A stretch of DNA of 64,000 nt, taken from positions 150,048,793-150,112,792 of the forward strand of contig CM043958.1 in assembly GCA_014529385.2 (NCBI GenBank), written 5' to 3'. Below the pieces are notes generated by a model. That model saw only the letters and a program-made list of their open reading frames with translations. It searched no databases and was not told where the DNA came from. Shown piece after piece: positions 35,043 through 46,562 of this stretch; position 1 is the stretch's first letter, and each line of letters starts with the position of its first letter. The position numbers and the translations under genes are program-made. Source of the DNA: Adiantum capillus-veneris (Eukaryota > Streptophyta > Polypodiopsida > Polypodiales > Pteridaceae).

Positions 35043-35988
35043 TGTTAGGGTTGTGTGCCCCTAACATTTGGCGATCATGTTGTGTGTGTCCTAATCGACA
35101 TGGGAGCGAGTTACGTTTTGTAATTATTCTTTAATTGAGAAAAACCATCATTTTGCCTTTGTAAACAGTGGGGCTTGCAGAAGCTTCTAGATTGTATCCC
35201 ATTTTTGACATTTAGATTGAGTGGATGGTTAAATTGGAACCTTAGGAATTGAGACTGTAAGGTATTTATACCACTTTTGACCTTAATGAAAAAACCTTTG
35301 TCATTTTTAAAGTTCTATCTACGTGAGTGAGCGTACTCTATGTACGAGAGAGAGTGAGAGTTTTATCTTGACGCTACACGCGCACCAGTGGTCGGAATCG
35401 AGTGCGGAGAAGTGCAATGTGTTGCCCCCGACGAGAGCTACGCACCAATACCTACATTGTGGGTGTGCGGTCTAGCTTCGCGAACACGACCCACGAGCTA
35501 CATCTGGTGATTCGGTGAGCATACGTTGTCTGCTTTTGCATTTCAGCATATCCACGCGTTCGCATTGAGTAGAGCTACACATTAGGCACTTTAGTTTTTG
35601 GAAATGATGACCTGCAAATTTCGACCAGACATCCTACGTGATTTTGCACCATGTGATTAGGGTTGGGATTTTCGTTTATGGACCTTAGGGAGAGCGACAT
35701 ATTGGTGTTAATAGGGTCTCCTTCAAGTTCTATGGCGTTTTGAAAACGTTTGATGGGTATTTGGCTCTTGAAAGCGTTGTAGGAAATCTCCTCTTATGCA
35801 CTCCTGAAGGCTGTAGCTTAGACATTGGGTAGAGACCTCTGTAGGAAGTAGTCGAGAGTCGGTCGAGTGTAGGTTGACACCCTATGCTTGCTTCCACATG
35901 CCTGCGGGTCGAACTTCGTCATTAGCTGACAATTCTTGTTAGGTGAGTTCTCGATGTGCTGACGTCCGTCGCGGCATATCCGCCAACA
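35043..35988 (+). repeat. 5' LTR of giant gypsy element (left edge uncertain)
   Basis: From about 35115 ('ttttgtaattattctttaat') to 35988 (ends AACA) it aligns base for base with the 3' LTR at 63392 onwards. The first ~70 bp (TGTTAGGGTTG...) do not match the 3' LTR head (TGTTAGCAGTTGG...) and in one frame read VCVLIDMGASY, like a gypsy protease active site. So either the head has diverged, or the true LTR is 5'-truncated and abuts an older protease scrap. One half-site of the palindrome family lies at 35628. Confidence 0.8.
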
Positions 35989-35989
35989 T

Positions 35990-36008
35990 TGGCGCCGCTA
36001 GCGGGGAC
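35990..36008 (+). other. Primer binding site, tRNA-Asp type
   Basis: TGGCGCCGCTAGCGGGGAC begins one base after the LTR end. It matches the 3' end of plant tRNA-Asp (TGGCGCCGTTGCCGGGGA in complement) except for the middle positions. This primer type is common in OTA-group gypsy elements. Confidence 0.85.
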
Positions 36009-38280
36009 GAAAACCCTAGGTAGGTGACCAAGACTAGTCTTTGAGGATAGGGATTCTCTGTCTTGCCAGAGTCTCGTTTTACATTTAGATAGGATCAAAG
36101 GGTGGAGGACTCTCTAGGTCTTAGGGGGAGGCTAGGGAGCGAGTGTCTAGCCTAGATCCTTCGACTTAGGTAGACTTAGATAGTTTTAGGTATTAGTTTA
36201 GTTGTGGTGTAGAGAGTAGGAGTTAGAGTGGTAGAGGCGGTGGAAGGAGAGCTTGAGAGTCCGGAGAGGCAAGGAAGCAACCGAGACACCAATATCACCA
36301 TCTCACATGATGAGTAGGAGTAGGGTAAGTAGGACATCATGATTTATGATCTAGAGTACTTCATGCATGTTATAATTGTTGTTAGGCTCATCACAAGGTT
36401 GTAAAAGAAGGAAAAGAGTGTTTAGAAGCTGAAGTGAAGTTCAAAAGTTTCTGTGAGTGTTTCTGAAAGAGTTGCAGAGCATAAGGAGTACTTCTGTCCC
36501 GAAAACAATTAAATTTTAAGCCAGGAGACATTCTACACGTAGGATGTCTACATGGTGTTCTGGGGGAAATTTTGAAAATCTGAGTGGACCAGTGTGTTTA
36601 AAAGGTAGGTTTTACCCTATTTTCACCTAGAAAGTGGAAGTTTGACCATATCTTGACAGGATAAGGCCAGGTAGAAAGCAAATTGCCAGACATCCTACCC
36701 GAAGTGTGCCAAGGCATTATTTTAAGACCAAAACCATAGGATGGCTACATGAGCATGATCTACACGATTTATTGAGTGCTTGAGAAAGGTTTCATCTCAA
36801 TTGGGTGAGAAAATTGGGTTTTAAGCAGACTTTAGCATCTTTGACTGAAAAGGGCTAAGATAGCTAAAATTGGGGTCTTTTGAAATCCAAACTAAAATCT
36901 AAGCATAGCACTAGGTTGCTGACATCAAGGGGAAGCTGTGGCTCAAGCTTGGGGTCAAACAGACCATATAGACATCCTACGCGTAGGATGTGTTCTGTGT
37001 GATTTAGCACTCCAAATCCAACTTTGAGCATACCAAAGTGATCAGCACCTTAAGAGGAGTCTGTGCTTTGCATTTGAAGCCATTTTGAGCAGTTAGACAT
37101 GCTACGCATAGGATATCTACTTCATGATATTGAAGCCAAAAACTGATTGTAGGCATAGCAAGGTGTTGTATAGCCTGAGGCAAGCCTTCTAGTCAATTTT
37201 GGTCCAAATTGGAGTTGATTTGACTGGTCATACCAACATCAGGCTGCTGGAATAGATTTCTGATCAATTGACCAGCTTATAGGTGTCCAAATCAAAAAGT
37301 AAAAACAGTTGTGGACTTAGCACATCAAGGGGAATCTATAGTCCAAAATCCAGGCAAAACAGAGCAGGTAGACATCCTACGCATAGGATGTCTACAAGGG
37401 CTTAGTGAAGTGAAAAGCTGACTCGCGGGGAGGTCACCTAATAAAAATGTAACCTATCACGTGAGTTCAACAGAAGGGTATTTAAAGTTCTTGAAACTTA
37501 CAGAAATATATATACAAAAGGGCTTTATTTTTTCAAATTTGAAAAAAAAATACAGATTTTAAAAGAAAAGGGTACATTATATTCTTAACAAAATTCACAG
37601 ATAAGGGGTTTTACAAACATGTCTTGAACGCACATGATATGGTAGTTTTACACATAGTGAAACCCCCGAGAGCTGACTGAGGACATAGAGTGATGTTCCA
37701 ATTGACTTAAGAGTTCTAGAACTTCTTCCAGAAGTAAAATTGGACCTTGTTTGATCTTTGACGGAGCAAAGACGGAATTGAGACTTTCCCTGTAAATTGA
37801 CCAACATTCAAGGGAAGTACTGTTCCAGATTAGCATACCTAATCAATAACATCCGAAGTGTATAAAATACATTAGTGGTTGAGGTTAACCCTCCAGTTAT
37901 ATCAATCATTACTAAGACCACCTCTAGTGGTTAAATGCTTTGATTCGATTGTCGAAATTAAACGCTTGTGTAGAGGTATATTCAGTGGCAAAGCAAGAAG
38001 TTGAGCGGAAACTGATCCTTTGCCAAGTGAGTGGTTGGATTTGTGATGAATTGTACTGCTAAGTTTGATGAATTTAAGATCAAGAAGACACATTCTTAGA
38101 GATCAAAAGGTGGCAGGTGATTAAGGTAGCTTAGTGTCCACCGAGGAGAGTGTAACTCAGGCAAGGCTAGATCCACTAGCACCGATTATTGAGGAGGGTA
38201 GTGATACTAACACTTCATCAGATAAGTCCTTCTTCATGATGGGTAGTCAATAGCCAGGAGGTTTCTCCGATGAAGGACCA
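36009..38280 (+). other. Long leader of giant gypsy element
   Basis: About 2.3 kb between the primer site and the first gag-frame ATG, with no long open frame. It contains a cluster of the 22-bp palindrome family (36527-37392) embedded in loosely repeated text such as 'aaacagagcaggtagacatc'. Packaging and dimerisation signals would be expected here. Confidence 0.7.
36527..37392. repeat. Palindrome cluster 1 (GACATCCTACG / CGTAGGATGTC)
   Basis: Four copies of a 22-bp dyad made of GACATCCTACG directly followed by its reverse complement CGTAGGATGTC: 36527-36548 (two changes in the left arm), 36971-36992 (last base changed), 37096-37117 and 37371-37392 (core GCAT instead of GCGT). Half-sites occur near 36688 and 36733. 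The copies stand about 100-450 bp apart. Confidence 0.9.
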
Positions 38281-40971
38281 ATGCTAGGAGGAAGCACCTC
38301 CCAAAATCCTTTGAACGATTCCAAGTTCACTCTAATCTTCTTAAAAGGAACAAACTCGAGGGGAGCCCTAGTTTATTCTGACTATCGGGGACGCAAGTGT
38401 ATTTGTATTGAAGAAAGACCTGCTCAGAGACTTGAGATAATTCCAGTCTATGATGGTGGAGATAGATTCCGAGACAAAAAGGGGAACCACTATCTAATAG
38501 TTAGTAACATTGAGGATTACAACAGATATGGAGATAACGTGGCAAAAGGAAAAATGGTTTCAGAGACTCAAGAACCGCCTCCAAACATTGATCGACCTGG
38601 AGCTCTTTTTATGTATGATAAGAAAACAATCAGGGTCTCTACCAACAATGAGAATGTGGGAATTTACAAGCATGAGAGTGAGGGAGTAGTCTCTTATTTT
38701 CAATGCAAAGAACCCTACCCAAACGAATTAAGCAAAGACAAGGTTATTTACTTATTCTCTTATGAAATTGCTATGGGGAAGGATATCGTTTTTGTTGATA
38801 GGTACGGGCGAGAATACAAACGTATTATCCCAGAGGAGGTAGAATAGACAACAGTTCCAGAAACATCAACATATGCCCCCGAAGAAGTGCCAAGGGTCAC
38901 CTATACCCCTAGCAAGTCGACAAATCCATTTTCAGAAGAGTACGACGTGACCTCACATTCTAACCGACAACAGACGTTCAACTACCAAAACCAACCAGCA
39001 ACCCAACCATCATTGCAGGCATGGCTTTGACAAAGTGCAACATTAGAACAAGACCGAAACCGAGATGGTTATCCAACCGCACGAGGACTAAGGGATTTAC
39101 AAGAACCACCACTCTATTCACGGTATCAAGGTGAGAGTAGGCCAAAAACTCAAGAGTCAATAGAGCCTAGAAGACAACCCCTAGAACGAGTTCGAAGAGA
39201 TGAACCATCTCTTGCAAAAACCATCAAAAATTATGGCTTAGGGGCACCTCTGGGAGAGGAACCCTCCCACTAGATAAGGCCAGAAGAAGTATATTGAGTA
39301 GGACAAGGAGAACCAATGATGAGATTTGTAGACCATCGTAGAATTAGACCTTCTCAGGTGCAAAAATGGGTAAACAAGAAATACACGGGAAACAGAGATC
39401 CTAGGGATCATGTAGTAGCCTTTGTGCGTGTAATTAGAGCTAAAGAGGTGTTAGACTTCCCTACCCAATTTGCAGGGTTTGGAATGACCCTAGAGGAGGA
39501 TGCTGCTACTTGGTTTGACTCTGTGGAGCGTAGAGACTTTGAGTCTATGCAGGAGGTGTTTGACGAGTTTATTGAGGAATTCTCACAAAGGGGGATAGCT
39601 CATAATACAGTCTCACAAACCCATAAATTCAAACAGAAAGAAGGGGAGTCTGTGCAAAAGGCAGCCCTACGACTAAAAAGATATGTTAAGTTCTGTCCTG
39701 TGGAAGAACTGCCAACTCAGTCTAGACTTATGCTTATATTTATTCAAGGATTGAGGAATGCAGATCTCCAGGACTTACATATGAAGAGGAGCAAGACGTT
39801 AAATGAGTTAACTAAGGAGGCTCTTTACCTTGTAGACAATTGTGCGGTCTACAAGGAGGGTGAATTCAAGGATCTTGATGATGATTCATCCTCACAACAA
39901 AGTGGAAGCAAGTCCGCTAAGACAGCACCAAAGGGAGAAATAACTGTAAGCCAGGAGCAGCTTGTAGAGGAAGTGCTAAAAAAGATTAACATGTATGCCA
40001 AACCTCAGGCTAAACAGCCAAAGTGGTGTGCTATTGAACAAAAATGGACAAACCATGTGACGGAGGAATGTTATTATAACAAGGGATATGTGAGAGAACG
40101 ACCTTATGCTCCCCAGGATCAGGTAGGGGTGGTTGCTGACCCAACACTGGTTGTGGTATTTCTACACCTACAGGTCCTGGTAGGTTGCCTGCTTGATACC
40201 TAGGCATCGGTGGAAGTTGAGGAGATGCTACCTGAGCCTGGGGAGCCAGGAGCAGCTTGTAGAGGAAGTGCTAAAAAAGATTAACCTGTATGCCAAACCT
40301 CAGGCTAAACAACCAAAGTGGTGTACTATTGAACAAAAATGGACAAACCTTATGTGAGAGAACAACCTTATGCTCCCCAGGCTCATGTAGCATCTCCTCA
40401 ACTTCCATCGATGCCTAAGTATCAAGCAGGCAACCTACCAGGACCTGTAGGTGTAGAAAGACCACAACCAGTGTTGGGTCAGCAACCACCCCTACCAGGA
40501 TTACGACCAGTCGGCATAAGATACACACCAATCGTAAATGAACCAGAGGAGAAGGCTTTGGCACCTATGCATGCATATTACGAAGATCCCAATAGATATG
40601 TTGCAAATCCTCTCTATTATCCACCAGAAGAACCCCCAACACCGGAACCATGGAGCATGATGGGAAGTGCAGGACCACCAACAGCTACAGAGGTAGCAGG
40701 AGAAGGAAGATATAGCTTGGATGCACGAACATTGTTGTTCATAGCCAATGGAGGCATGGGCAAGCAGAGACATGCATACCAACAAAGAGGAGCTCAAGGA
40801 GCACCTCAACAGCCTAAGGGACCCTGCTACAAGTGTGGTGGAGACCATTGGCTAAGAGACTGTCCTCATGATGAAATCATTAGAGTCAACGCATATTGCA
40901 TTGAGTGTGGAATTACTCATTTGATTCCTGATTGCCCTAAGAACCCGAGCAAGGAGCAAAAACTACTTTGA
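38281..40971 (+). pseudogene. Gag of giant gypsy element, with N-terminal extension
   Basis: One reading frame runs 38281-40203 and again 40339-40971. Stops: TAG 38845, TGA 39028, TAG 39271 and TGA 39295, all explainable by C-to-T changes of CAG or CGA. The first 188 codons and the following Pro/Gln-rich stretch (to about 39300) form an extension of unknown function. Capsid-like gag follows (WVNKKYTGNRDPRDHVVAF, DAATWFDSVERRDFES, then EFIEEFSQRGI and FIQGLRNADL). An inverted duplication breaks the frame at 40122-40350. Two zinc knuckles end the protein: CYKCGGDHWLRDC and CIECGITHLIPDC (near 40827-40935). The gag stop at 40969 overlaps the next frame by about 30 nt. Confidence 0.85.
40122..40497. 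repeat. Inverted plus direct duplication inside gag
   Basis: 40122-40246 is the reverse complement of 40372-40497 (for example 'ggtaggggtggttgctgacc' against 'ggtcagcaaccacccctacc'). Between the arms, 40247-40350 is a direct repeat of 39952-40056 ('ccaggagcagcttgtagagg'). The pattern fits a template switch, during reverse transcription or repair, that inserted an inverted copy and a direct copy together. Confidence 0.9.
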
Positions 40972-43629
40972 ACATGCTGGAAGCAGTGCTTTCCACTGGA
41001 GGGTCAGAAAACGAGATAGTAGTACCTATTCAGGCAGTGATACAAGCCCAAGCTCAAAGAATGACGAATGAATCCATAATTGAAGAGCCAAAAACTGATG
41101 CCCCAAGTTCAGAAATGAAAAATCAGAGAAGCACTTGGAAAGCTAGAAAGGCGCGTATGAAAGCCAATAGAGAACGAGAGCAAATGGCTCTATCCGAGGA
41201 GTTAAAACACACAAAAGATAGATTAGAGCGGTTAGAGGATCTAACCAGTCTAAGCTCACACACTGCGGCAACCATAGCACCCAAGGAAATAGCAGAACCA
41301 AAAAGTGTAGGATCAGTGTTGGCAGAAAAGGTAAATGAGCAGTTAGACGCACTTTTAAAAGCATACGAAGCCAGACTCGAAAACAACCAAACCCAAGAGC
41401 AAAGATGGATGACTTATCCATATGCAGAAATAGAAAAACAGAGGTTGGAAATGTATCGAAAGATGATTGAAACAGCCCAATCATTGATAGAAAACCCGCT
41501 TGGCAAACCTGCAAGTTGGCACGAAGTACCAGCTCCAACCCCTATCAAACCAACTTCAGAGAAACAAGTAGACACGAAGGAGAGAATCACGACTGCCTCT
41601 GAGTCTAGGAGAGAACCTATCATAGTGCCAAATACAACAAATGAGACAATTGATGGTTTCCATCCTAAAACATTTGTCGAAATGGGTAAGGATTGTAACG
41701 GTCTAGAGGACCTGTGGAAGCAAATCCGCGATGCCAATGAAGCTAACAGGGTGAGCTACCAAATGAATAGCACGAGAAAAGAGAAAAATGAGATCTTACA
41801 TCCTATTGAAGAATTTGAGGCAAGATCACAAATGAACTTTGATATGCATTCACAAGGGGGAGACCAGGGATCAATTAGTTCGGGGCACAGCCAACCAGAC
41901 TCGTTAAAAACTCTACCCTCGTACCTAGGGGAGTATGAAGCCAAGTCTGAGGTGAGAGCAATCCCATCTCAAAGACTTTCTTCTAACAGAGTGATGGATT
42001 CACAAGGATTGATTGAGTTGCTGTCCACCCCTGTGGCATGCACAATCACATTAGCTGAACTCCTGAGGTTAAGGCCAAACATGTGGACCACCATAGGCAA
42101 ATGCGTAGAAAAATTTGGAGTAAAAGACCCCACCTCGAAGCTTCAAGAAGGGATCAGAGAATTGGACAAGCCTCAACTAAACACTAGGCCAGTACCTTTA
42201 AACAAGGTTGGAGAATATTGCGAGGGAGAAGATGGAAATACCACACTCCCAGTAGAATTCCAAGGCGTAGTTTCCAAAGTTATTCTTGACAGTGGAGCAG
42301 AAGTCGCTATCGCCACCAAGGAAATCTGGAAAAAATGGGGAAAACCGGATTTGAGAGCTACCAGAATGAAATCGCAATTGGCAGATAGGTTCATGGAAAA
42401 GCCTCTAGGAATTTTAGAAAAAGTAATTGTCACCTCGTGCGGAATAGAGTATGGGCATACATTTGCAATAGTCGATTTCGACAAAAAGAACAATTACGAG
42501 ATCATCTTGGGAAGACCATTCATGAGACAATTAAAGATGGTCTAGTATTGGGCTTACGACCACATATACCTCAGACATGGCGAGACTACAACCAAAATAC
42601 ACCTAAAAGACCATAGTTACAAAGATGTGAACCAGACACCAGTGGAAGAGTTTGATTCAGCTACATTGGCAGGGTCCGAACTCCCAGCATGGTTAGGGCA
42701 AAAAAAAGAGCTATGGATGTGTGGAGCTTCACATTGTGGGAGCTTAAAAAGAGAGGAATGCGTCTTAGAAAGAGCTATTGAGGACAAGGATTATATTCCG
42801 GAACCTTTTCCCAAAGATGCCTTAGAACCTCTGGAATGGGAACACATACTAGCAACATTAGATGTCTGTACCATTATAGATAGCCCAACGATAAAATTTT
42901 GCGATAAGGACGGCTATGATGTGCTACCCTATTACATGGTAATCCTTATACCAGCAAGAGATGAGATTGTAGACCCACCAGAATAGGAAGAGTTTTATAA
43001 CTCCTCTGAGCATCTGGAGGTAAATAACAATGTAGATAACGAGTGTTCAGATAGCTCAAGCGAGCGTGGGGAGAAAACAACAAATATCAAGTTTTATGAT
43101 TTTTCCAATCAGCACCCTAGACGCCAAGAACGATATAGAAAAAAAAGAGCAGAAAACAAAATTAGAGAGAAATTGATGCCCAGGATAAAAGATAAAACTC
43201 ACTATCTAATGCTTGTCAAAGCATGGGATTGTGTAAAAGACCAAATATCAAGAAGATTCTCAAAAGTTTGAAGGGAAGGAATGCAAGAGGAAATAAAACA
43301 AGTACGGAAGGCTAAAACAAAAACAAAATCAAAAAAATCTCAACAATCAAAACTAGGAAAAAACAAAAGACCTAGAGTGGACCAAAATGGAGCGTAAAAA
43401 GAAATACCAAGAACTAAAACGGTCATTACGAGAGGTATGGACTACTGAGGGAGAAAGTGATGGTAGGGAGGAGTCAGAAAAAGGAAACATGAATGTACCG
43501 TCCCACTATCGAAAATTCACCATCCATGACAGAAAAATCATAATGACACGACCAGTCAGGGAAAGAAAACCAGGAATCTTACGATGGGCCGGAAAATGTA
43601 AAATGGATAGATCTCGCTGCACCATGTGA
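40968..43629 (+). pseudogene. Protease region and spacer of giant gypsy element
   Basis: Open 40968-42545 in the -1 frame relative to gag; the overlap (40941-40968) contains CAAAAAC, so -1 frameshifting is possible but unproven. A charged, probably coiled-coil stretch (41100-41800) precedes a retropepsin domain: VILDSGAEVAIAT at 42280-42318 and IILGRPFM at 42501-42525, 72 codons apart. The frame continues through stops TAG 42543, TAG 42984 and TGA 43269 into a basic Lys/Arg-rich spacer. Each stop is where CAG or CGA would restore it. Confidence 0.82.
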
Positions 43630-43639
43630 AAATCATCAG

Positions 43640-45193
43640 CCGGTCTATATAGCAACTGATTTAGAGCCTGAGGAAGAAGAACTGCTTACACAACTTCTCA
43701 AGAAGTATAAAGATGTGTTTGCTTGGCCCTACAAAGACCTCAAAGGAGTTTGTCCATCGATATGCCAACACACAATTTCATTAAAATCAGATGCCAAACC
43801 TAACAAACAACGTCCTTACACATATAATGATACATTTGCTAAACGAATCAAAGAGGAGATTGACAAGCTAATGGATGCTGAATTCATCTATGAAATCGAG
43901 CATACAGATTGGGTGTCACCCATTGTGGTTGTCCCCAAAAAGAATGGAAAGCTGCAGTGTGTGTGAACTTCAAAAAAGTAAATGCAGCCACCATAAGGGA
44001 TAATTATCCCTTGCCGATCACAGAACATGTACTTGAGAGGGTGGCTGGGAAACGGGCTTATTCCTTTCTAGACGGGTTTTCAGGGTATAACCAACTGGCA
44101 ATTGCGGTAGAGGATCAACACAAAACAACGTTTGCCACAGAATGGGGAATATATGCGTATAGAGTTATGCCTTTTGGCTTAACCAATGCCCCAACTACCT
44201 TTCAAAGGTTAATGACTCATGCGTTCAAAGAATACCTGAGAATATTCTTAGAAATATATATGGATGATCTCTGTGTCAAGTCTCTTCTACAAGAAGAACA
44301 TATTGACCATTTACAAAAGGTATTTGAGAAATGCAGAACATATCGAATCTGTCTTAATCCGGAAAAGTGGCATTTTTATGGTTAGGCCAGGCCGCATCTT
44401 AGGACATATTGTCTCAAGAAATGGCATAACCACTGACCTAGACAAAATCAAAGTCATAGTAGACTTGCCCAGGCCTACTAATGCCAAACAAGTACAATCC
44501 TTCATGGGACACTGCGGATATTATTGAAGATTCATATATATGTATGCAGTCATTGTACAACCTCTGTATCGCTCATTAGTCAGTTTTGACTGGACTGAGG
44601 AGTGTGAAACTTCATTCCAAAAGCTTAAGGAAAACCTTGTATCACCACCTGTACTTAAAGCACCAAATTGGGAAAAGATATTCCATGTTCACATTGATGC
44701 ATCTGCATATGCAATTGGGAGTATTCTAACTCAACCTGGAGATGGAACAATGGATTTCCCAGTTTGTTATGCGAGCCGACAACTAAATAGTGCAGAAAAG
44801 AACTACACAACCACTGAAAGAGAGGGGTTAGGAATGATTTATGCTGTAAAGAAATTTCGGCATTATTTGCTCGCAAACAAATTTGTGTTCTTCACAGATC
44901 ATCAAGCTCTTTTGTATCTAGTAAATAAACCATGCAATACTGGGAGAATTGTACGCTGGTTTATTATATTGCTAGAATTTGACTTCATAGTGGTGGTCAA
45001 AAAGGGTAAAACTCATCTACGTGCGGATCATCTTTCAAGGCTGCAAAACGGGGAAGCTCCTGAAGGAGTAGACGATGACATGCCTGATGCTTATCTTTTC
45101 AATACTAAAATGATACCCAAATGGTCTCAGGAAATTGTTAGCTTTCTTTCCTTTAGAGGTAGATTTGATAACAAGGACGACTGTATCATCTAG
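43640..45193 (+). pseudogene. Reverse transcriptase and RNase H of giant gypsy element
   Basis: LLKKYKDVFAWPYKDLKG opens the RT region. Then SPIVVVPKKNGKLQ, a small frameshift near 43960, [50 protein letters not shown] and the catalytic YMDD at about 44258-44269. A frameshift near 44383 and a TGA at 44525-44527 (GYY*RFI, expected Arg) follow. RNase H runs from VHIDASAYAIGSILTQPG through TTTEREGLGMIYAVKKFRHY, FFTDHQALLYL and LRADHLSRL. All catalytic residues I can see are kept. Broken only by a few lesions. Confidence 0.92.
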
Positions 45194-45195
45194 GC

Positions 45196-46560
45196 TCGGA
45201 CCAAATTCTACGATTATGTATAAATCCTGAGGAATTCGAGTGTTATCTTGAAGAAGCACATGTCTAGGATTGTGCATTTCATTGTTCAACAATGAAAACA
45301 CACCAAAGACTGAAACAATTAGGGGTTTATTGGCCAACTCTGTATGCTGACACACATGCTTATGTTAACAATTGTACTATATGTAGTGCCAAACGACCCG
45401 TGGATCACGCGACATTGTTTCAGGTAAACATTGCACCTGCATGGAGTCAATATATCATTGATTTCTTAACAACAAGGACATTTCCTGAAAACATAACAAA
45501 AGCACAGAAAAGGGCTATAGATCTGGAGGCTCGCGACTTTAATTTAATTGGGAATCATCTCTATAAGCGAGGAAAGGACAATCAACTTAGAATCTGTGCA
45601 AGTGAAAGCGAATACCTGCTGATTCTAGAACACGCACATGGAGGAATAAGTGGAGGCCATTTTTCAGGCGATAAGACGGTAAAAATTGTCTTGACCGCAG
45701 GAATATGGTGGCCTACATTACATATGGATGCTGAGGAGTTTGTAAAGAGTTGTGACGTATGTTAGCGCACCAAGGTGCCGATAAAGAGAGATGAGATGCC
45801 ACTACGGCCAATGATGGGAGCAAGGGCATTTGCAAAATGGGGCATTGATTTTGTGGGGCCTATTTCACCCCATGCATATCGCACCCATATCCAATATATC
45901 ATTGTGGCTACGGACTATCTCACAAAATGGGCGTAAGCCAAGGCAACACAAAAAGCCGATGCAAGAACCACTGCAAAATTCTTGTATGAGAATGTCTTTG
46001 TACGATACGGATTACCAATAGAAATTGCAGTGGATCAAGGAACACATTTTCTTAATGAAGTCATTGAATATCTACTAGAGGAATTCATGGTCATACATAG
46101 AAAATCTGCTCCATATCATCCACAGGCTAATGGACAAGCTGAGGCCACAAATAAAACACTATGCACTGTTCTGACTAAAATTGTATCAGAGTCAAGGACA
46201 GACTGGCATCAACAGTTACACTCAACACTATGGGCATACAGGGTAGCTTACAAAACATCAATAAGAACGACACCGTAAAACATGGTGTTTGGTCTAAACG
46301 CTATATTACCCATAGAGTTTTTAATTCCGACTCTACAAGTAGCGAAACGCTTAGATGGACAGGGCATGAGCTCTCTTCAAGAATAGATGATCTTGTAAAT
46401 CTAGATGAACTTCGATTGAGATTTGTAGCTTCAATCTATGCTAAAAAGAGAAGACAAAAAGAGTTTTTTGACAAGCATGTGCGCACTAAAGAGTTCAAAA
46501 CAGGTGATTATGTACTTGTTTATACCTTGAAGCAACATGCCAAGAAACTTAAAAAGTGAG
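45196..46560 (+). pseudogene. Integrase of giant gypsy element
   Basis: Zinc-binding region HAHGGISGGHFSGDK...SCDVC, then TAG (45763-45765) where the family has CDVCQRTK. Catalytic core: WGIDFVGPIS (first Asp near 45848), AVDQGTHF (second Asp near 46033), HPQANGQAEATNK (Glu near 46141). Stops TAA near 45934, TAA 46276 and TGA 46557 interrupt it. The C-terminal segment ends GMGPFVISDLSQSG...GCRLKKYHFPL in a third frame. No chromodomain follows, unlike the nested element's integrase. A further frame change near 45193-45200 and a TAG at 45265 lie at the RNase H-integrase junction. Confidence 0.9.
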
Positions 46561-46562
46561 GG

